A stretch of 64,000 nucleotides of DNA, taken from positions 6,634,001 to 6,698,000 of the forward strand of contig OU452201.1 of NCBI GenBank assembly GCA_911728435.2, given 5' to 3'. Under the pieces are notes generated by a model that was not told where the DNA came from, searched no databases, and saw nothing but the letters and a program-made list of their open reading frames with translations. This DNA comes from Apoderus coryli (Eukaryota; Arthropoda; Insecta; Coleoptera; Attelabidae). Positions within the stretch are counted from its first letter, which is position 1, and every line of letters starts with the position of its first letter. A program made the translations under genes and the position numbers. Positions 33,609 through 45,341 of this stretch are shown here, one piece after another.

Positions 33609-34345
33609 ATGAATGTGTCTTATTCTAGAAAAATCGGGTACACGAAGGACTTAGTAGAAAATAAGGTAACGTTATATCGGCTGCCGAAGAAATTTCGACA
33701 AAAATACGAACCAACAATCACGAGCTTTCCTAAAGCGACAGTCGGACGGCTATAAACCTAACAAGTCAAAAGTTCTATCACGGGAACAGATACAGCAGTT
33801 TATTACGCAAGCACCAGATGACTAACTTTAAAGTAAAAGGTGAAAAAAATTGAGTATATAATTTTTTTGTTATTACTTTTAGATTGCTTGAATATTTGGT
33901 ATCGCTGGGGCATGCTGGCGTGATGAACTGTACAAACTGAATTTAAATGACATAGAAGATTTGGGATCCAAACTTTTAATTAGTATTCGAGACAATAAAA
34001 CTGAAAAACCGAGATCGTTTCCTGCATGGAACGTTATGGCAAAATTCTGCATTAACGCCAAAAAATTTCAAAAATTCTCGTTTTTTCTTTAAATACCAAA
34101 ACGGAAAAGGATGCAATTGCCTCAAATTCTTGCCAAATATTTAAATTTACCAAATCCTGGAGAATATACAGGGAATTGTGTTCGCCGATTATGTGCGACA
34201 ATTTTGGTTGATTCTGGCGCAGATTTGACTAGTTTAAAGAAGCAGCGGGATGGAAGTCGGAAACTATAGCTGAAAGGACTGTCACAAAAAAAAAGATGAA
34301 GAAAGGAAACACTGAAAATCATCATCCTCGTTGCCGACATAAATA
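33609..34345 (+). pseudogene. Crypton-like tyrosine recombinase, inactive relic
   Basis: Blocks in order: LKRQSDGYKPNKSKVLSREQ plus IQQFITQAPDD (about 33730-33823), the core-binding region of insect Crypton-type recombinases; then FGIAGACWRDELYKLNLNDI and LGSKLLISIRDNKTEK (about 33890-34020), catalytic box I; then LPNPGEYTGNCVRRLCATIL and VDSGADLTSLKK (about 34135-34240), box II; then GWKSETIAERTV (about 34246-34280). Cryptons integrate with a tyrosine recombinase using an R-H-R-Y tetrad. Here the box I Arg is Trp, the box II His is Asn and the nucleophile Tyr position holds Thr; several frameshifts also occur. The gap 33824-33885 ends with tttttag and may be an intron or a decayed join. An ordinary host integrase-like gene of the same family is the alternative. 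Confidence 0.7.
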
Positions 34346-35190
34346 ATTGTGAGTGATAAAACAATTTATTTATTTCAAATTTCATGGGCATCATTTGAGA
34401 GCATCACTGTTCTTACGAAGCCCAGATCAAAGAAGTTATACTTCCCAAAAACTAAATTAATATTTGGTGTTAAACGTTGTTTAAAATATTTTGTCCATGT
34501 ATCTTAAAGGAAGGAGAGCTACACTTACAAGTTATGAAATAAATCTGTTATATCATAATTAGCAAGTAATTTTATCCGCCCAATCAGGAAATAAATATAT
34601 TTTAAACGCATCTAAAGTATAACAAAAAGATATTTATCAATGCATAACATTCACTTTATAATATAATTGTTATAGAAAGTATTTTCACGGTTGCCACAAA
34701 ATTTTATGTAGCATTTCCTGTCAGCAAGAGTTTGGTGTGAAGCAGAAATTTTTGTTCCCTCAATTTTAACGACACGTGCCCCTTATACAAACTACAACCA
34801 AATACTTTTAAAATGAGTTTTCTTCTGTAGGTAGAATAACAACATACGTGCATAGGTACCGCGAAGCGCATCTGCTTTAGTATTATTTTAAATTTCGTTG
34901 AACGAAACATATTTACGTAATTTTTAAAGAATATTTTTTATGTTGTTCTTGCGGACAGACTTTGTGGAAATAGAGCTATGGAAGACGAAGAAGAGACAGG
35001 CACCTGTGTCCTGTTTTACCAGCCGCGTATTATTGTTGATATGGCCCACATATAATTTGATTTAACCAAGAATTTTGTTTTGAGTTATGCCGATATTGAA
35101 ATGTTTATAACAAAGCAGGTTAGGATGTGTATATTGCTTATTGAATGATGTGCCTTCTTAGAAAATGTCATTTTATGAAAAACAATCCTT
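34346..35190. other. No recognisable feature
   Basis: AT-rich; short chance frames on the minus strand only. Confidence 0.35.
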
Positions 35191-35193
35191 ATA

Positions 35194-36068
35194 CGAGGGT
35201 TGCCTTTTATATTTCGAGATTAGAGAACAAAAACAAATATTAATCATCGAAAATCACTTTATTGTTTTTCAAAATATTCCCCATGAAGATCTATACACTT
35301 TTGCATGCGTTTGAACCAATTGTTGAAGCACTTTTGTCTCTCTGATTGAGGTATCTGCAAAACATGCATTCTGAATGCAGCAACCGCTTCTTCAGGTGTC
35401 GAAAAACGTTGACCTCTCAGTTTGTTTCGGTGCCAAGTCAGGACTATACGGCGGATGACTCATCAAATCGATGTGCTCAAAAATGCAGTTGTGGTGAAGA
35501 GTGATCTGTCTTCGGCGGTTGGTTTTTCTGATTTCTTGGTAGACAACTGGCAATCAAATGGTTGTGTACCACTGAGAATTGACTGTGGAAGTGCTTCGTG
35601 CGCGAACAACTTTTGTTGGATTTGGTTCATCTTGAAACACCCATACAGTCGATTGCTGTTTACTTTCGGACTCATACGCGTAGATCCACGATTCATCACC
35701 AGTCACGATGTCATAGACGTGTTTCGAAGCACCGCGATCGTATTTTTTGAGCATTTATTTCGATCAATCGACACGAGCCTTTTTTTGAGCGATTGACAAA
35801 TTGTGTGGGATCCAACGCGAACAAATTTTTTTGACAGTCAAATGTTTATGCAATATTTGAATGTATGCTGGTCCCACTAATGCCTAAGGTTGTCTCAATC
35901 TCTTGATACGTCACATGACAATCTTGCAATATCAGTTCGCGCACAGCATCAATGGTTTTCGGAACAACAACTGATTTTGGACGACCTTCTTCTTGGAGTG
36001 AACTACGACCACGATTGAATTCACCATACCATCGATAAACACTGGTCCTTGATTGAGCTTCATCGCCA
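35194..36068 (-). pseudogene. mariner transposase relic (SETMAR-like group)
   Basis: The right terminus cgagggttgccttttatatt at 35194 precedes a minus-strand mariner gene. Blocks downward from 36066: SRTSVYRWYGEFNRGRSSLQ (helix-turn-helix linker), DCHVTYQEIETTLGISGTS, IVTGDESWIYAYE (first catalytic Asp), QQSTVWVFQDEPNPTKVVRA, then after a deletion HPPYSPDLAP, and the stop near 35260 after the final EYFEK-like tail. The central part between VVRARS and the second Asp block is deleted, and the residues after SPDLAP no longer contain the third Asp. Frameshifts are scattered. The N-terminus and left terminal repeat are missing. Confidence 0.8.
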
Positions 36069-36074
36069 AAAATT

Positions 36075-36126
36075 TAATCATCAACAGCGACTATTACTGA
36101 AATTGCAAAGAAACGGCCACATTTGC
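36075..36126 (+). pseudogene. Mariner fragment of the INSDYY family
   Basis: atcatcaacagcgactatta and aaattgcaaagaaacggcca match the segment encoding INSDYY...EIAKKRPHL in the fragments at 47.8 and 58.0 kb. Orientation is opposite to the adjoining mariner relic, and the middle is deleted. Only about 50 bases. Confidence 0.55.
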
Positions 36127-37607
36127 GATTATAATGTTCATGATTGGTAAAATTCGATTTTTCTTTTACCTGCTCATACTAGTTAGATAAGTTCCAAGTT
36201 GGTTTGTAAGAGTTTTCACAATTTATAGTGGATACCCATAACCATTTTGAAGAAAAAGAGAAACCGAATTTTATCAATCATGAATATTATGGTTTATCTT
36301 TTTAGTTCATTTTATTTTATATAATTTATATTGACATTTAACCTGATTTCGACAAAGTGTATAGATAATTAAATCCTAAACAAAACAGACACAACCCTCA
36401 CATTCATGTAATTAAATTATGATCCGAAACATGTCTGGCTAATATTAGAAGAAAATTTTGTTCAAAATCAATCCTAAATAACTTTTTTAGTATTGCATCA
36501 ATTTCGACAATTTTTTTAAGAGTTTTAGGCCGTTTTGTTGTCATCATTTTTTCATATCGAAACTTCAAAAATTTCGAACGGATTTGTTGTTATACTGGGG
36601 TGAACAAAAAGTTACATTTGACTCTAAACTTTTTAACACCCTGTAGAAAAAACTCACGACCGACTAATATTCTATTTTCGCGTTCTCCAATTGCCCATTT
36701 TTGACATAACAAATGACTAATTTTATTTTAACCCAGTTCAAATGGCACACTCTATATTATATTGTCCAAATCATATAGGCACAATACGATTGTAACATGA
36801 ATTAATATGTGTACGCACCTTTAACTTACATCGCCTTTCACAATAGCCTTAAACGGAGATTATTTATGGCCCCCTCTGGGTCAGTTTTATAAAACGTTGA
36901 ATAATATTATACCATACATCTTTTTCCATCTGAAACCGTGAACAGTGTCTTTTTTTTATTCTTCTTTTCAAGTTTGTTTGCTTGGTATGTCTGATCTTTA
37001 ACCTCTATCTACCACTTCCTTGTCCTCTCTATTTACATACAGGGCTTAAATGAAGGTGAAAATTACGTTGGTGCTTGCCGTTTGGTAATTTGTTTTCCAC
37101 TTTTTCTGTTTGTCTAGCTTTGCGTTGGTAGAATAATGAGGAATTCCAGCGAAAATCACATGCTCTGATGTAGTTGGAGTTGATATCTTCTCTCTCGATA
37201 TATTTATTTTATTGATACCCAGTATTTGTTTCAGAGAGTTTAAAACCTGAGCCTTACTCCAAAGATATGGAAGAGGTTTAGTTTGGGTTAGAGTCCTACA
37301 CTACCTAGGGAAACAGCAAGCAATCCCCCAGGTGATGATTTCTCTGCCTTGACCAAAAAAGTAAGTATTGTATCGTTATTAATACGTTCTATAAAATTAA
37401 TTTTTTTGAAAGTTTTTTTGGGTACAGTTTCGTTAGTTAAATGGAATCTTTAAGCCCCCGATTTTGAAACATTCAGGGACCCCTTTTGGAGACTTTTTTT
37501 TGCCGTGAACAAGTTAGTTTTAACTACTTCAATATAAAAAGTTTGTTATATACTTTTGTCGGTTTATTTATGTATAAATATTTGAAGCCTTTTAAACTCC
37601 ATCACAG
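36127..37607. other. No recognisable gene
   Basis: AT-rich. A compact structure at 36593-36645 runs from ggggtgaacaaaaagtt to aactttttaacaccctgta, inverted ends about 50 bases apart, as for small solo terminal-repeat pairs. No coding motif. Confidence 0.35.
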
Positions 37608-37609
37608 TA

Positions 37610-38681
37610 CCCAATAAACACACGTACGTAAAAAAAAAAACGTTTAAATTTACTAATAACGTTTTATTAAAATCGTGTTATTATTACGTTGAATCTACTT
37701 GCGGTATTAAACGTTACATACAACGTGTAAAGGAAACCGTTTTATATTGGTGAATAAATAACAACTTTGTGTGGTGTTCAAAACACGTCAAAACTACGTT
37801 GATAATAATATTTTTAAAACGTTTGCAGAATACGTCGAATACACGTAGAAAATAGACGATACATACACGAGTTTTATTGTTAGATAGTTATTTTTAAACA
37901 ACGTTTCTAAAGAACATTGAATCAACGTGTACTTGTATTTTTAAAACAATACATTTATTAACGTAATATTCACGTATATTGTAAGGATTATTTAAAGTTT
38001 GTTTAGTGCAGCAAGTAAAAGTTTGAATAAATCGTTAAAAAAATCAGGTTGGTAATTATGTTTTAGGTAAATGCTCGCAAACGTCAACTTTAATTTTTAG
38101 GTGCAGTTGTATCCATCATATTGGTTCTGACAGTGACAGTCACTTACGCTGTCGAATTTGGAAACTTGAGTACACTAGTAGAAGGTTTGTTCCTACACGT
38201 TTTATTGGTTTCGAGAAACGTTAAAAACCTGTATTGATAAAGGTCCAACATGCGATCCGCTTAGTACGTTATTTTAACATAAAGATAATGACTTATATAT
38301 TCGTCAGGAAAATACGACAATAAGACGTTTTTTATTTCTATTACTTAAGATTAATTTATTATGCGTTGGGTTTTAACGTATAAAAAACGTTAATTTTATT
38401 CGACCTATTAATATACTATTAAAACGTTAAAAAAACGTGTGAATAGCTGAATATGGTTAGACAGTATGTTAGAAAGTATGTTAAAAAAAAGTATTGTAAT
38501 ATAATAAATTTAACATCAAAAATAACGTCATATTAACCCCAATAATGTTCGTATTAAAAACGTTGAATTAAAACGGTGTTATTTTGTACCAAAATAAAAC
38601 GGTTATTTTTTAAACGTACACGTTTAATCAACCAATAACACATTGATTTTACGTTTAAAAAACGTATGTGTGTTTACTGGG
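37610..38681. mobile_element. ACGT-rich TIR element, complete copy
   Basis: The left end cccaataaacacacgtacgt (37610) and right end acgtatgtgtgtttactggg (38681) are inverted with two mismatches and are flanked by TA (37608-37609 and 38682-38683), suggesting a TA duplication. The 1,072-bp interior has no open frame but is crowded with ACGT, mostly as AACGTT, AAACGT, TACGTT or CACGT. I count about 16 ACGT in the left 370 bases, where base composition predicts about one. The spacing is irregular and both orientations occur, so it is not a simple satellite. The 29.4-kb copy shares the right part. Most likely a non-autonomous DNA transposon with dense subterminal binding motifs; the superfamily is unknown. 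Confidence 0.72.
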
Positions 38682-38683
38682 TA

Positions 38684-39929
38684 TGATAACATAATTAAAT
38701 TAGATTTATCTAAATTAAAGATTAGAGATCTGTAATTTGCGTTAAAATAGTTCGAGTCTTTTGAATATGATGGCGGTACTGTCACAAAACCAATAACTTG
38801 CAATATTTTCTTACATTTTCTTTACTTATGTATTCCTGGTAGAAAATTGTGATCTACGGTAAGTTAAATATTTCCAAGGATATTCAATAAATATTATAAC
38901 ATTATTAAATTTGATTTATGTAAATAAAGAGCAGAAACCTGTATTTAAATGTGTGAAATTGTGAAATACCTACGTAGTTCCAGTAAAAATTAAAAAATGA
39001 AACTAGTAGCTTCTTCATACGCTCTTTTGAAAACTTGACCACTGGTGATTTCAAGGTTAACATATGCTGATTTGAGGAAATTATTGTATCGAACAAGAGA
39101 AAATTTACAGCTGTTGGCAACACCGCTAGGCGTCTAGTTATACTCGAGCTGGTTGTGTCTAGACCGTGCATGGAATAAAATGGAAGAGACTATAAAAGTG
39201 CAGAATATTTGCGCGTAATGTGGAACGACATGAAGTGTTTATTTATTAATTGTCAATAAATTAACTTTATGTGATTTGCGGAAGTTGGCACTATACTTTC
39301 TGTACCTGACATCTAATGAAATAAATAAAACACATGTTTACGGAGCAAAATCATGTAATGCCTGAAATAATTTATGCAACATCAAAGATATCCTGAATCC
39401 AATTCTAAATTATATATAAGTAGGAAAATAGCTGAATAGATTTAATAAATGTGTTTCTGTATAAGTCTGACTGTAATACCTACCCACTCAGACTAGTGCG
39501 GCAATGGGTGGCGGAATCCATTCTTTTAACGCTAATAAAATATGAAATGGCCTCAAGAAAAAGCTTCTGTTATACCATTTCAATGAAAAGTCAAAAGCAG
39601 CATACCAGCCATACTACACTATGAATTATTTATTAAGTCGAGTTTCTGCTTAATTAACACTTTACCTGCACGCGATCAACTTGTATAGTTGATATGCATT
39701 ATTTTACAGCATTTTAATTCATTTAATTTGCAGAAAAAACGTTCAATCAGACAAAAACGTGTTTTCGTCAATCAATACCCATGTAAAATCGAAAAATTAT
39801 TTGTAATTAAAATGATATCCATATGCCGAATAATAACATTCGGTACATATTGGTGTTGTTTACATTTAGTATATTATTATTAACGATATAAATCTATTTC
39901 CTGAGTCATCCTTTATTAGGTCTACATAT
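38684..39929. other. No recognisable gene
   Basis: AT-rich, chance frames only. Confidence 0.35.
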
Positions 39930-40350
39930 GCACTGTGTCCAAGATAATAATGGGATAGCATGGGTAGGATAGGAGTTACAATGTTGGTTAAATTAGACAA
40001 AAGTTGTACAATTTAAACACCTTTTAAATGGTGTTTTCAAAAGTAAGCTAACTTTAGCCGTTTTCGAGAATTTTGGAAAAAACGATTTTTTGCGATTTTA
40101 GTTTTTATATATTTCTGACATTATTTTTACAGATATAAAAAAATGAAAAGCACGTTCTTATTGCTACTTTTTGAGGAGAATAAGAAAATAACTTGTTTTT
40201 TTTTTCAATACTGTTAAATTTAAAGCCATTTTTAATTTAAAAATAGGTGGTATATCACACGTAATGGTTTAAACAAGTTTTCAGTGTTTTGACTCAGATT
40301 CAAAAGTAGGTGTCAACTTGCTTATTTCAAACGTGACATCCTATATATTA
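39930..40350 (+). repeat. Dispersed repeat, uninterrupted copy
   Basis: Starts at cactgtgtccaagataata and includes ttttagccgttttcgagaat and, toward the end, cgtaatggtttaaacaagtt followed by tttcagtgttttgac. The second copy at 49.0 kb has the same head (49034-49215) and tail (51176-51262) but is split by about 2 kb of inserted sequence, which makes this copy the empty-site reference. Confidence 0.75.
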
Positions 40351-42168
40351 TTTCATTATTGGATTCTACATAAAATTCTAGACAAATGTCATGTATAATG
40401 TCATAGATATACCTAATTCTAACCGTTTTTGACATATTCTAAATTTAGCGTCAAAAATGACGTGTACAGATCAACACTTAATTATAATTTTTCCTATATA
40501 AAGCATCGTTTAACATTTGATTTGAATTGGTTTTCGTGTCGAGAGAGGTTTACTTTAGTAGATGTTTGTTGATATTGTGATCATGATCAATACAGGGTGA
40601 ACAAAAGCCAAGAATACAAATTAAGTTGAAAAAATGTAAATTTTTTTAAATAAAAACCCCACATTTTTATATTTATTTCTAATTAGCATTAAAACTAACT
40701 GTAACTTTGTAAGGTTTTTTGTTTCTAAATTTTGTTGTTTATTGGTCATCTGTCGTTCGACTTATAAATTCTCTGGCACTCGCCATGAGTAAAAAATAAA
40801 TTTATCAATCAGCATTTGATCAATAGGATTAATATTATCAATTTTTGAGACAATATTTGTTATGAATAAAACCGAAATAATATGTTGACAAATATTTAAT
40901 TGCAAGTTCTAACTGACATTGACACGCATCACCATAGAAACATAGTATTAAGTATTACTTTACAATAGAAAAATGTTAAACTGCCAATATTTCGAAAACT
41001 ATAAATTTTTAAAACAAAAAACCTTACACAAGCGTAGTTTTAAAGAATGTCTGTCTGTCTGTATCCACGATAACTCAAAAACCACTTAACATATTTTAAC
41101 CAAATTCGGTTGAAAAATACTACGGGATATGTCTAGGTGCTGATTAACTTTTTGGAAGCATTGAGCGTGTGCAAAGGGCTTTAAAAATTTAAAAAGTTCA
41201 TACTACATAAATCCTTTGATAGAATATAACCTATGAAATGTATTATAAAAAACTTGCTTACATATAGTAGGTGTTCGTAAATAGTGTAGAAGGAGTCAAA
41301 ATAAAAAAAATATTTACTATAGAAACTTATTCGAAATATGGAATAATTTTTCATAGCCGTGATAGAATAGACATGTCACTTAGAAGAATTGGTTCACAAA
41401 TAGTGTAAAAAGAGGTCTAAAATCCATGTGTACTATACGATACGAAATTGCTCTTTTTAGTGATGAATTCGTTTAAATTAAATTTGTGTTGTGCTGTTGT
41501 GGCTCTTCTTGAAACTTCTATATACACAGAAATGATTTTAAGTCTAGTTCTATTCGTAAAAATAATTTTATTAGTGCAAGTGATTTTAATAATTTGATTT
41601 CTTGATACAGTTTGGATTTTGATGTGTTTTGTGAAGTCTGGTCAAGTACCTAGATGTTTTTATAGATTTCTTCTACCATTGACGCTACTGCTTTTTATTC
41701 GGTAAAAAACAAAAAAAAATCACTCGGCGATGGTTTCACGAAAAGGGATGTTGATGGGAATGTAGCAACACCCACGGTTTTGAGTATAAAGTAAGGGCTA
41801 CAAATCATAACTCAACCCCCTTTGGAATAAATATATCTATACTGTATACGTATATAACCCAGCAGAACAAAGCCTTGTGTACGTACAACTTTACTGTGAA
41901 GATACTACTGCTGTGAGAGGGTAGGTCGGTCGATTTGGTCTAAAATGATTATTTGATTTCCTCCGTCTTGTGTTGTGTGTACTCGTATTATATCTATGGA
42001 TTTATTCTGTTCTGCGGGTAATAGACGTCAGGCCGGTAGAGATGGTTAATTGTTTGGAGTTTTATTATTTTTTATTGATTGCATCAGCTATTTAATCTGA
42101 AATAATTTTATTAATCTGTTTTGAGTCATTGTGGAGGAAACCAAAAAGTGGCATTTGGAACAATTATG
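40351..42168. other. No gene; (GTCT)n run near 41046
   Basis: Contains tgtctgtctgtctg at 41048-41062 followed by a phrase ccacgataactcaaaaacca that looks like part of a dispersed element. A tacagggtgaacaaaag word at 40595 is an isolated transposon-end motif. Confidence 0.35.
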
Positions 42169-42170
42169 AA

Positions 42171-42274
42171 ACAACAAGATGTTTTTAGCGACATCTAGTA
42201 TCTAGTGTGAGCAGGCAATATGCTCGAGAAACAAAGTTCACACTAGATGTCGCCAACAACATCTTGTTGTCATT
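42171..42274. repeat. Foldback repeat around gcgacatctagt
   Basis: acaacaagatgtttttagcg acatctag at 42172-42199 is inverted as ctagatgtcgccaacaacat cttgttgt at 42245-42272, with a loop of about 45 bases. The arm plus part of the loop (gcgacatctagt, then aatatgc and gagaa) recurs in one orientation at 60637-60685. Confidence 0.65.
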
Positions 42275-42854
42275 CATCTCTCGTGCTAGTATATAAGCTC
42301 TGCGTAAATGTTGAAAATTTGGGTCACACTGCCTTCCGATCACCATCACTGATGAGTTGTGGATCAACGAAACGGCCCGTAATCATAATCAGTAATAAAA
42401 TTAAGGGTGACACGGTGGCTTTTCTGTCATGAAGACGTTGCTGAACAAATTCATGTGGATGTTCTGTTAACCATATTTGACATCAGTTTTGAGCATTATT
42501 ATTTCCATAAAATACACACAAACACAGGCTTGATATTATTTTCCGATCCTAAAGTAGATACAAAATTATGTACGACACTGTTGTTGCTGGAGGTATTGGA
42601 CGAATAATAAAGGAGCCAAGGGTGGGCTGACTAAAACCATCAAGGAAAGTGCTTATAATATATACGATATAAGAGTATATATATGTAGTTCTGTGCTTCT
42701 ACTGTTGTTACACTTATTTACAACTACATGGGTATAGACGCCAGAGTAAATCAAATTTACAAGAGGGATAGATATGTTTGAGTTATTATTGATTTAGTGA
42801 GCCATACAATAGATTAAATATATATAAAAAAATCTTCCACATCCAACATATCTT

Positions 42855-43556
42855 CAGTGGCGAAGCGTCCATGTAACCACTGTTACCATTGGTAACAGTT
42901 AAAAATATTGAAAATCAATATTTTATATTCAATCAAGTAAAGTAAAGATTTTGTAATTGGGCATGTTCTGTTGTTTTGATTGAGTGTTGTTACTTTCTAT
43001 CACCCTACAACCCACTAATCCGTTTAAGAATAAATATTTTATGACTACTAACTGTAAAATAATTTTATTTATTTTTTTACCAACAGCAATATGTAATAAT
43101 TCAGTAATTAATCAATGAAATTAACCAAATCCACGAAAATAATCCGCTCTATACTGTCTTGGTTATCTGCCTCGCTTAGACTAGATTGCATGTTACCACT
43201 TTCGTTTATGGATACGAGTAATGGTCCGTCGGCCCCTGGTCCAGGCCGACTAGTGTCTGGTCGCGTACTTGAATTCTACAGCGCGAGAGCGTCGCGATAA
43301 TATGTACGCTTGTTACCATTTTTTGTTTTGGTTACTCGTTATTCGTTACACAGAATAGGCCGCGGGATACAGTGTGGAAAATTAGGAATATTTGATTTTA
43401 TCCCACAGGCCTGGATTAGTCTTAGCAATTTTTACTTAAAAAAGTTTAAATAAAATACCTAGAACAAGCAAAAAATTATATTTGGGAGGTCAAAATAAAC
43501 TTTTTTTTTTAAAAAAGTTTTGGTAACACTTTAGAAAAAGCCACGCGTCGCAACTG
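42855..43556. mobile_element. Non-autonomous hAT element (MITE) with 8-bp target-site duplication
   Basis: Left end cagtggcgaagcgtcc (42855) and right end, read inward, cagttgcgacgcgtgg (43556) are typical hAT-like terminal inverted repeats. They are flanked by catatctt (42847-42854) and cataactt (43557-43564), an 8-bp duplication with one difference; 8 bp is the hAT length. The 702-bp body has no transposase; the 61-codon frame at 43115-43300 has no domain. It needs a transposase supplied elsewhere. Confidence 0.78.
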
Positions 43557-43564
43557 CATAACTT

Positions 43565-44205
43565 ACAGTAACAATGCTAGCTGATCATCCTGCCATCAGC
43601 TTCTTTGCCTGAACGTGTTCGTTGATGGAGAGGACAATTCAAAAGGCGTAGCACACCGAGTAATGCCATCGTTTGCCGGGAACAAGTTGACCATACAGTT
43701 CAGATGCTATTATAATCGACTGACCCTGTATATTATTGCAATTGTTAAATTGGATGGTATTGGCGTATATACAGCATGAGAAAAAAATATCGAAACAAAC
43801 AAAACACCACAAACGTTATTTCCTGCACTATATTCCATTTTATTGCCGTTTATGTTGTGTGTGTGGTAGAATAGTAGGCGCATTTAGTTTTGTGGCAAAA
43901 ATAAATTCAAAGCTTCTCTAAGACTTGCACTGACCATATTGGGAATTCTGTAAACGATGCACAACGAAATTCTCACGTTCAAACGTATATTTCCTTTATT
44001 TTCAAACTAACTACACTGATATGTGTTTGTTATTTTATAGTTTGTAAGAACATAAGTGTGTGGTGCTTTCTGTTATTAGAGTTCTGTTAGATTCTACTAT
44101 TTCAGATAGATTCGATTCATTTGAACGCCTTCACGTTGTGTCTATGCGTTAATTTTCTCAATGCTCTTTAATTTTACATTAGGAAATGCTATTTAAATAA
44201 CCTAC
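43565..44205. other. No recognisable feature
   Basis: AT-rich; no repeat partner or coding motif seen. Confidence 0.35.
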
Positions 44206-44933
44206 ATCCGAGTTATAACCACAGAAATCTTATATTATATATATATATACTCTAGAATGATAATCCCGTAGTACAAAAATGTAACCAAAAGTGTAGAGCT
44301 GTCCATAATGCGCATGATCACCAGTATCTTATTTTTCAACAGGACCGGCTGTGATTAAATGTAATATTACTGTTATGTTATAGGTATATTTAAAATTAAA
44401 TTTTACCATTTGGTAACATTCAAATAAAAAAATGGAATAAAGGAATTTAAGAAATAAAAAATTACATTAAATATGTAAATACTTTATTGTCTAACAGGTA
44501 CAACCCAATACTAATAAATCTAAGCAGAAACGAGAAATAAGTAAAAATTCTAATACTGGAAAATATCTTAAGGACATGAGCATTCTAATTATTTATTTTA
44601 TTATTATATACAGCCTTCAAAGAAGGGGTGCAAGAAACAGTGACTTCACAAATATTTTCCGTGTCCATATGTAAACCACTTCCATATCATCCGTACTACT
44701 CGCAATAGTATTTTGTGACAAAACATGGTTGGTAGAACTTTTATTCTCAGCAATTTCATGGAGGATTCTATAATTAAGTATATTCCAGTTTAACAACAGA
44801 ATTCAAACGAACTTTGTATACCTACACAACGTAGGAAATATATTATTGACATACATATCATGCATTTTTGACAGATTCCTTTTAAGTAAACAGTGTCTTG
44901 ATATCAAACGATTAAGAATTTAACTTCCACTCT

Positions 44934-45140
44934 CATTTACATAATCTCTTCTTTTCAACAAAAGTTTGGGAACTGCATCGAGTACGAGGGTGATCCTCTT
45001 GCCGTCTTCTCTACAAATGATATCTTCTGCAGCGAAATGCTTACTGCATATGACATTCCCATCACATACATTTTCTGTACTAGGATCCCAATGCCCGCAT
45101 CCAAACATCATGTCTTTTTTTTTTGTCAAGCTAAAAATGA
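44934..45140 (-). pseudogene. THAP zinc-finger exon, C-terminal half
   Basis: Following a TTTTTAG acceptor-like site at about 45137, the minus frame reads GCGHWDPSTENVCDGN, VICSKHFAAEDI (C-x2-H of the THAP finger), REDGKRITLVLDAVPKLL (the AVPTIF-equivalent) and stops at TAA 44922. The first half of the finger with the N-terminal Cys pair should lie in an upstream exon. I could not identify it, possibly because the mariner has separated or replaced it. THAP domains bind the ends of P-type elements; a lone half finger cannot. Confidence 0.65.
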
Positions 45141-45341
45141 GTATCATGTCAATGGTATCATATTGACTCAAACTGAGACTGTTAGAAACCCGAAACAATA
45201 ACTTACTGAAAATATTTAATACCAGGAATGATACTTTCTTTTTTACACCACAACACTATACACTTCATTGTTTGTTAAATAAACAAACTACCAAACCAAA
45301 ATAACAAATATTAAAAACAATTTTAATCACAAATAGGTATA

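Noticed and set aside
41046..41200. Regulatory RNA following the GTCT repeat
   Set aside because: Microsatellite plus a common dispersed-repeat phrase; no conserved structure visible.
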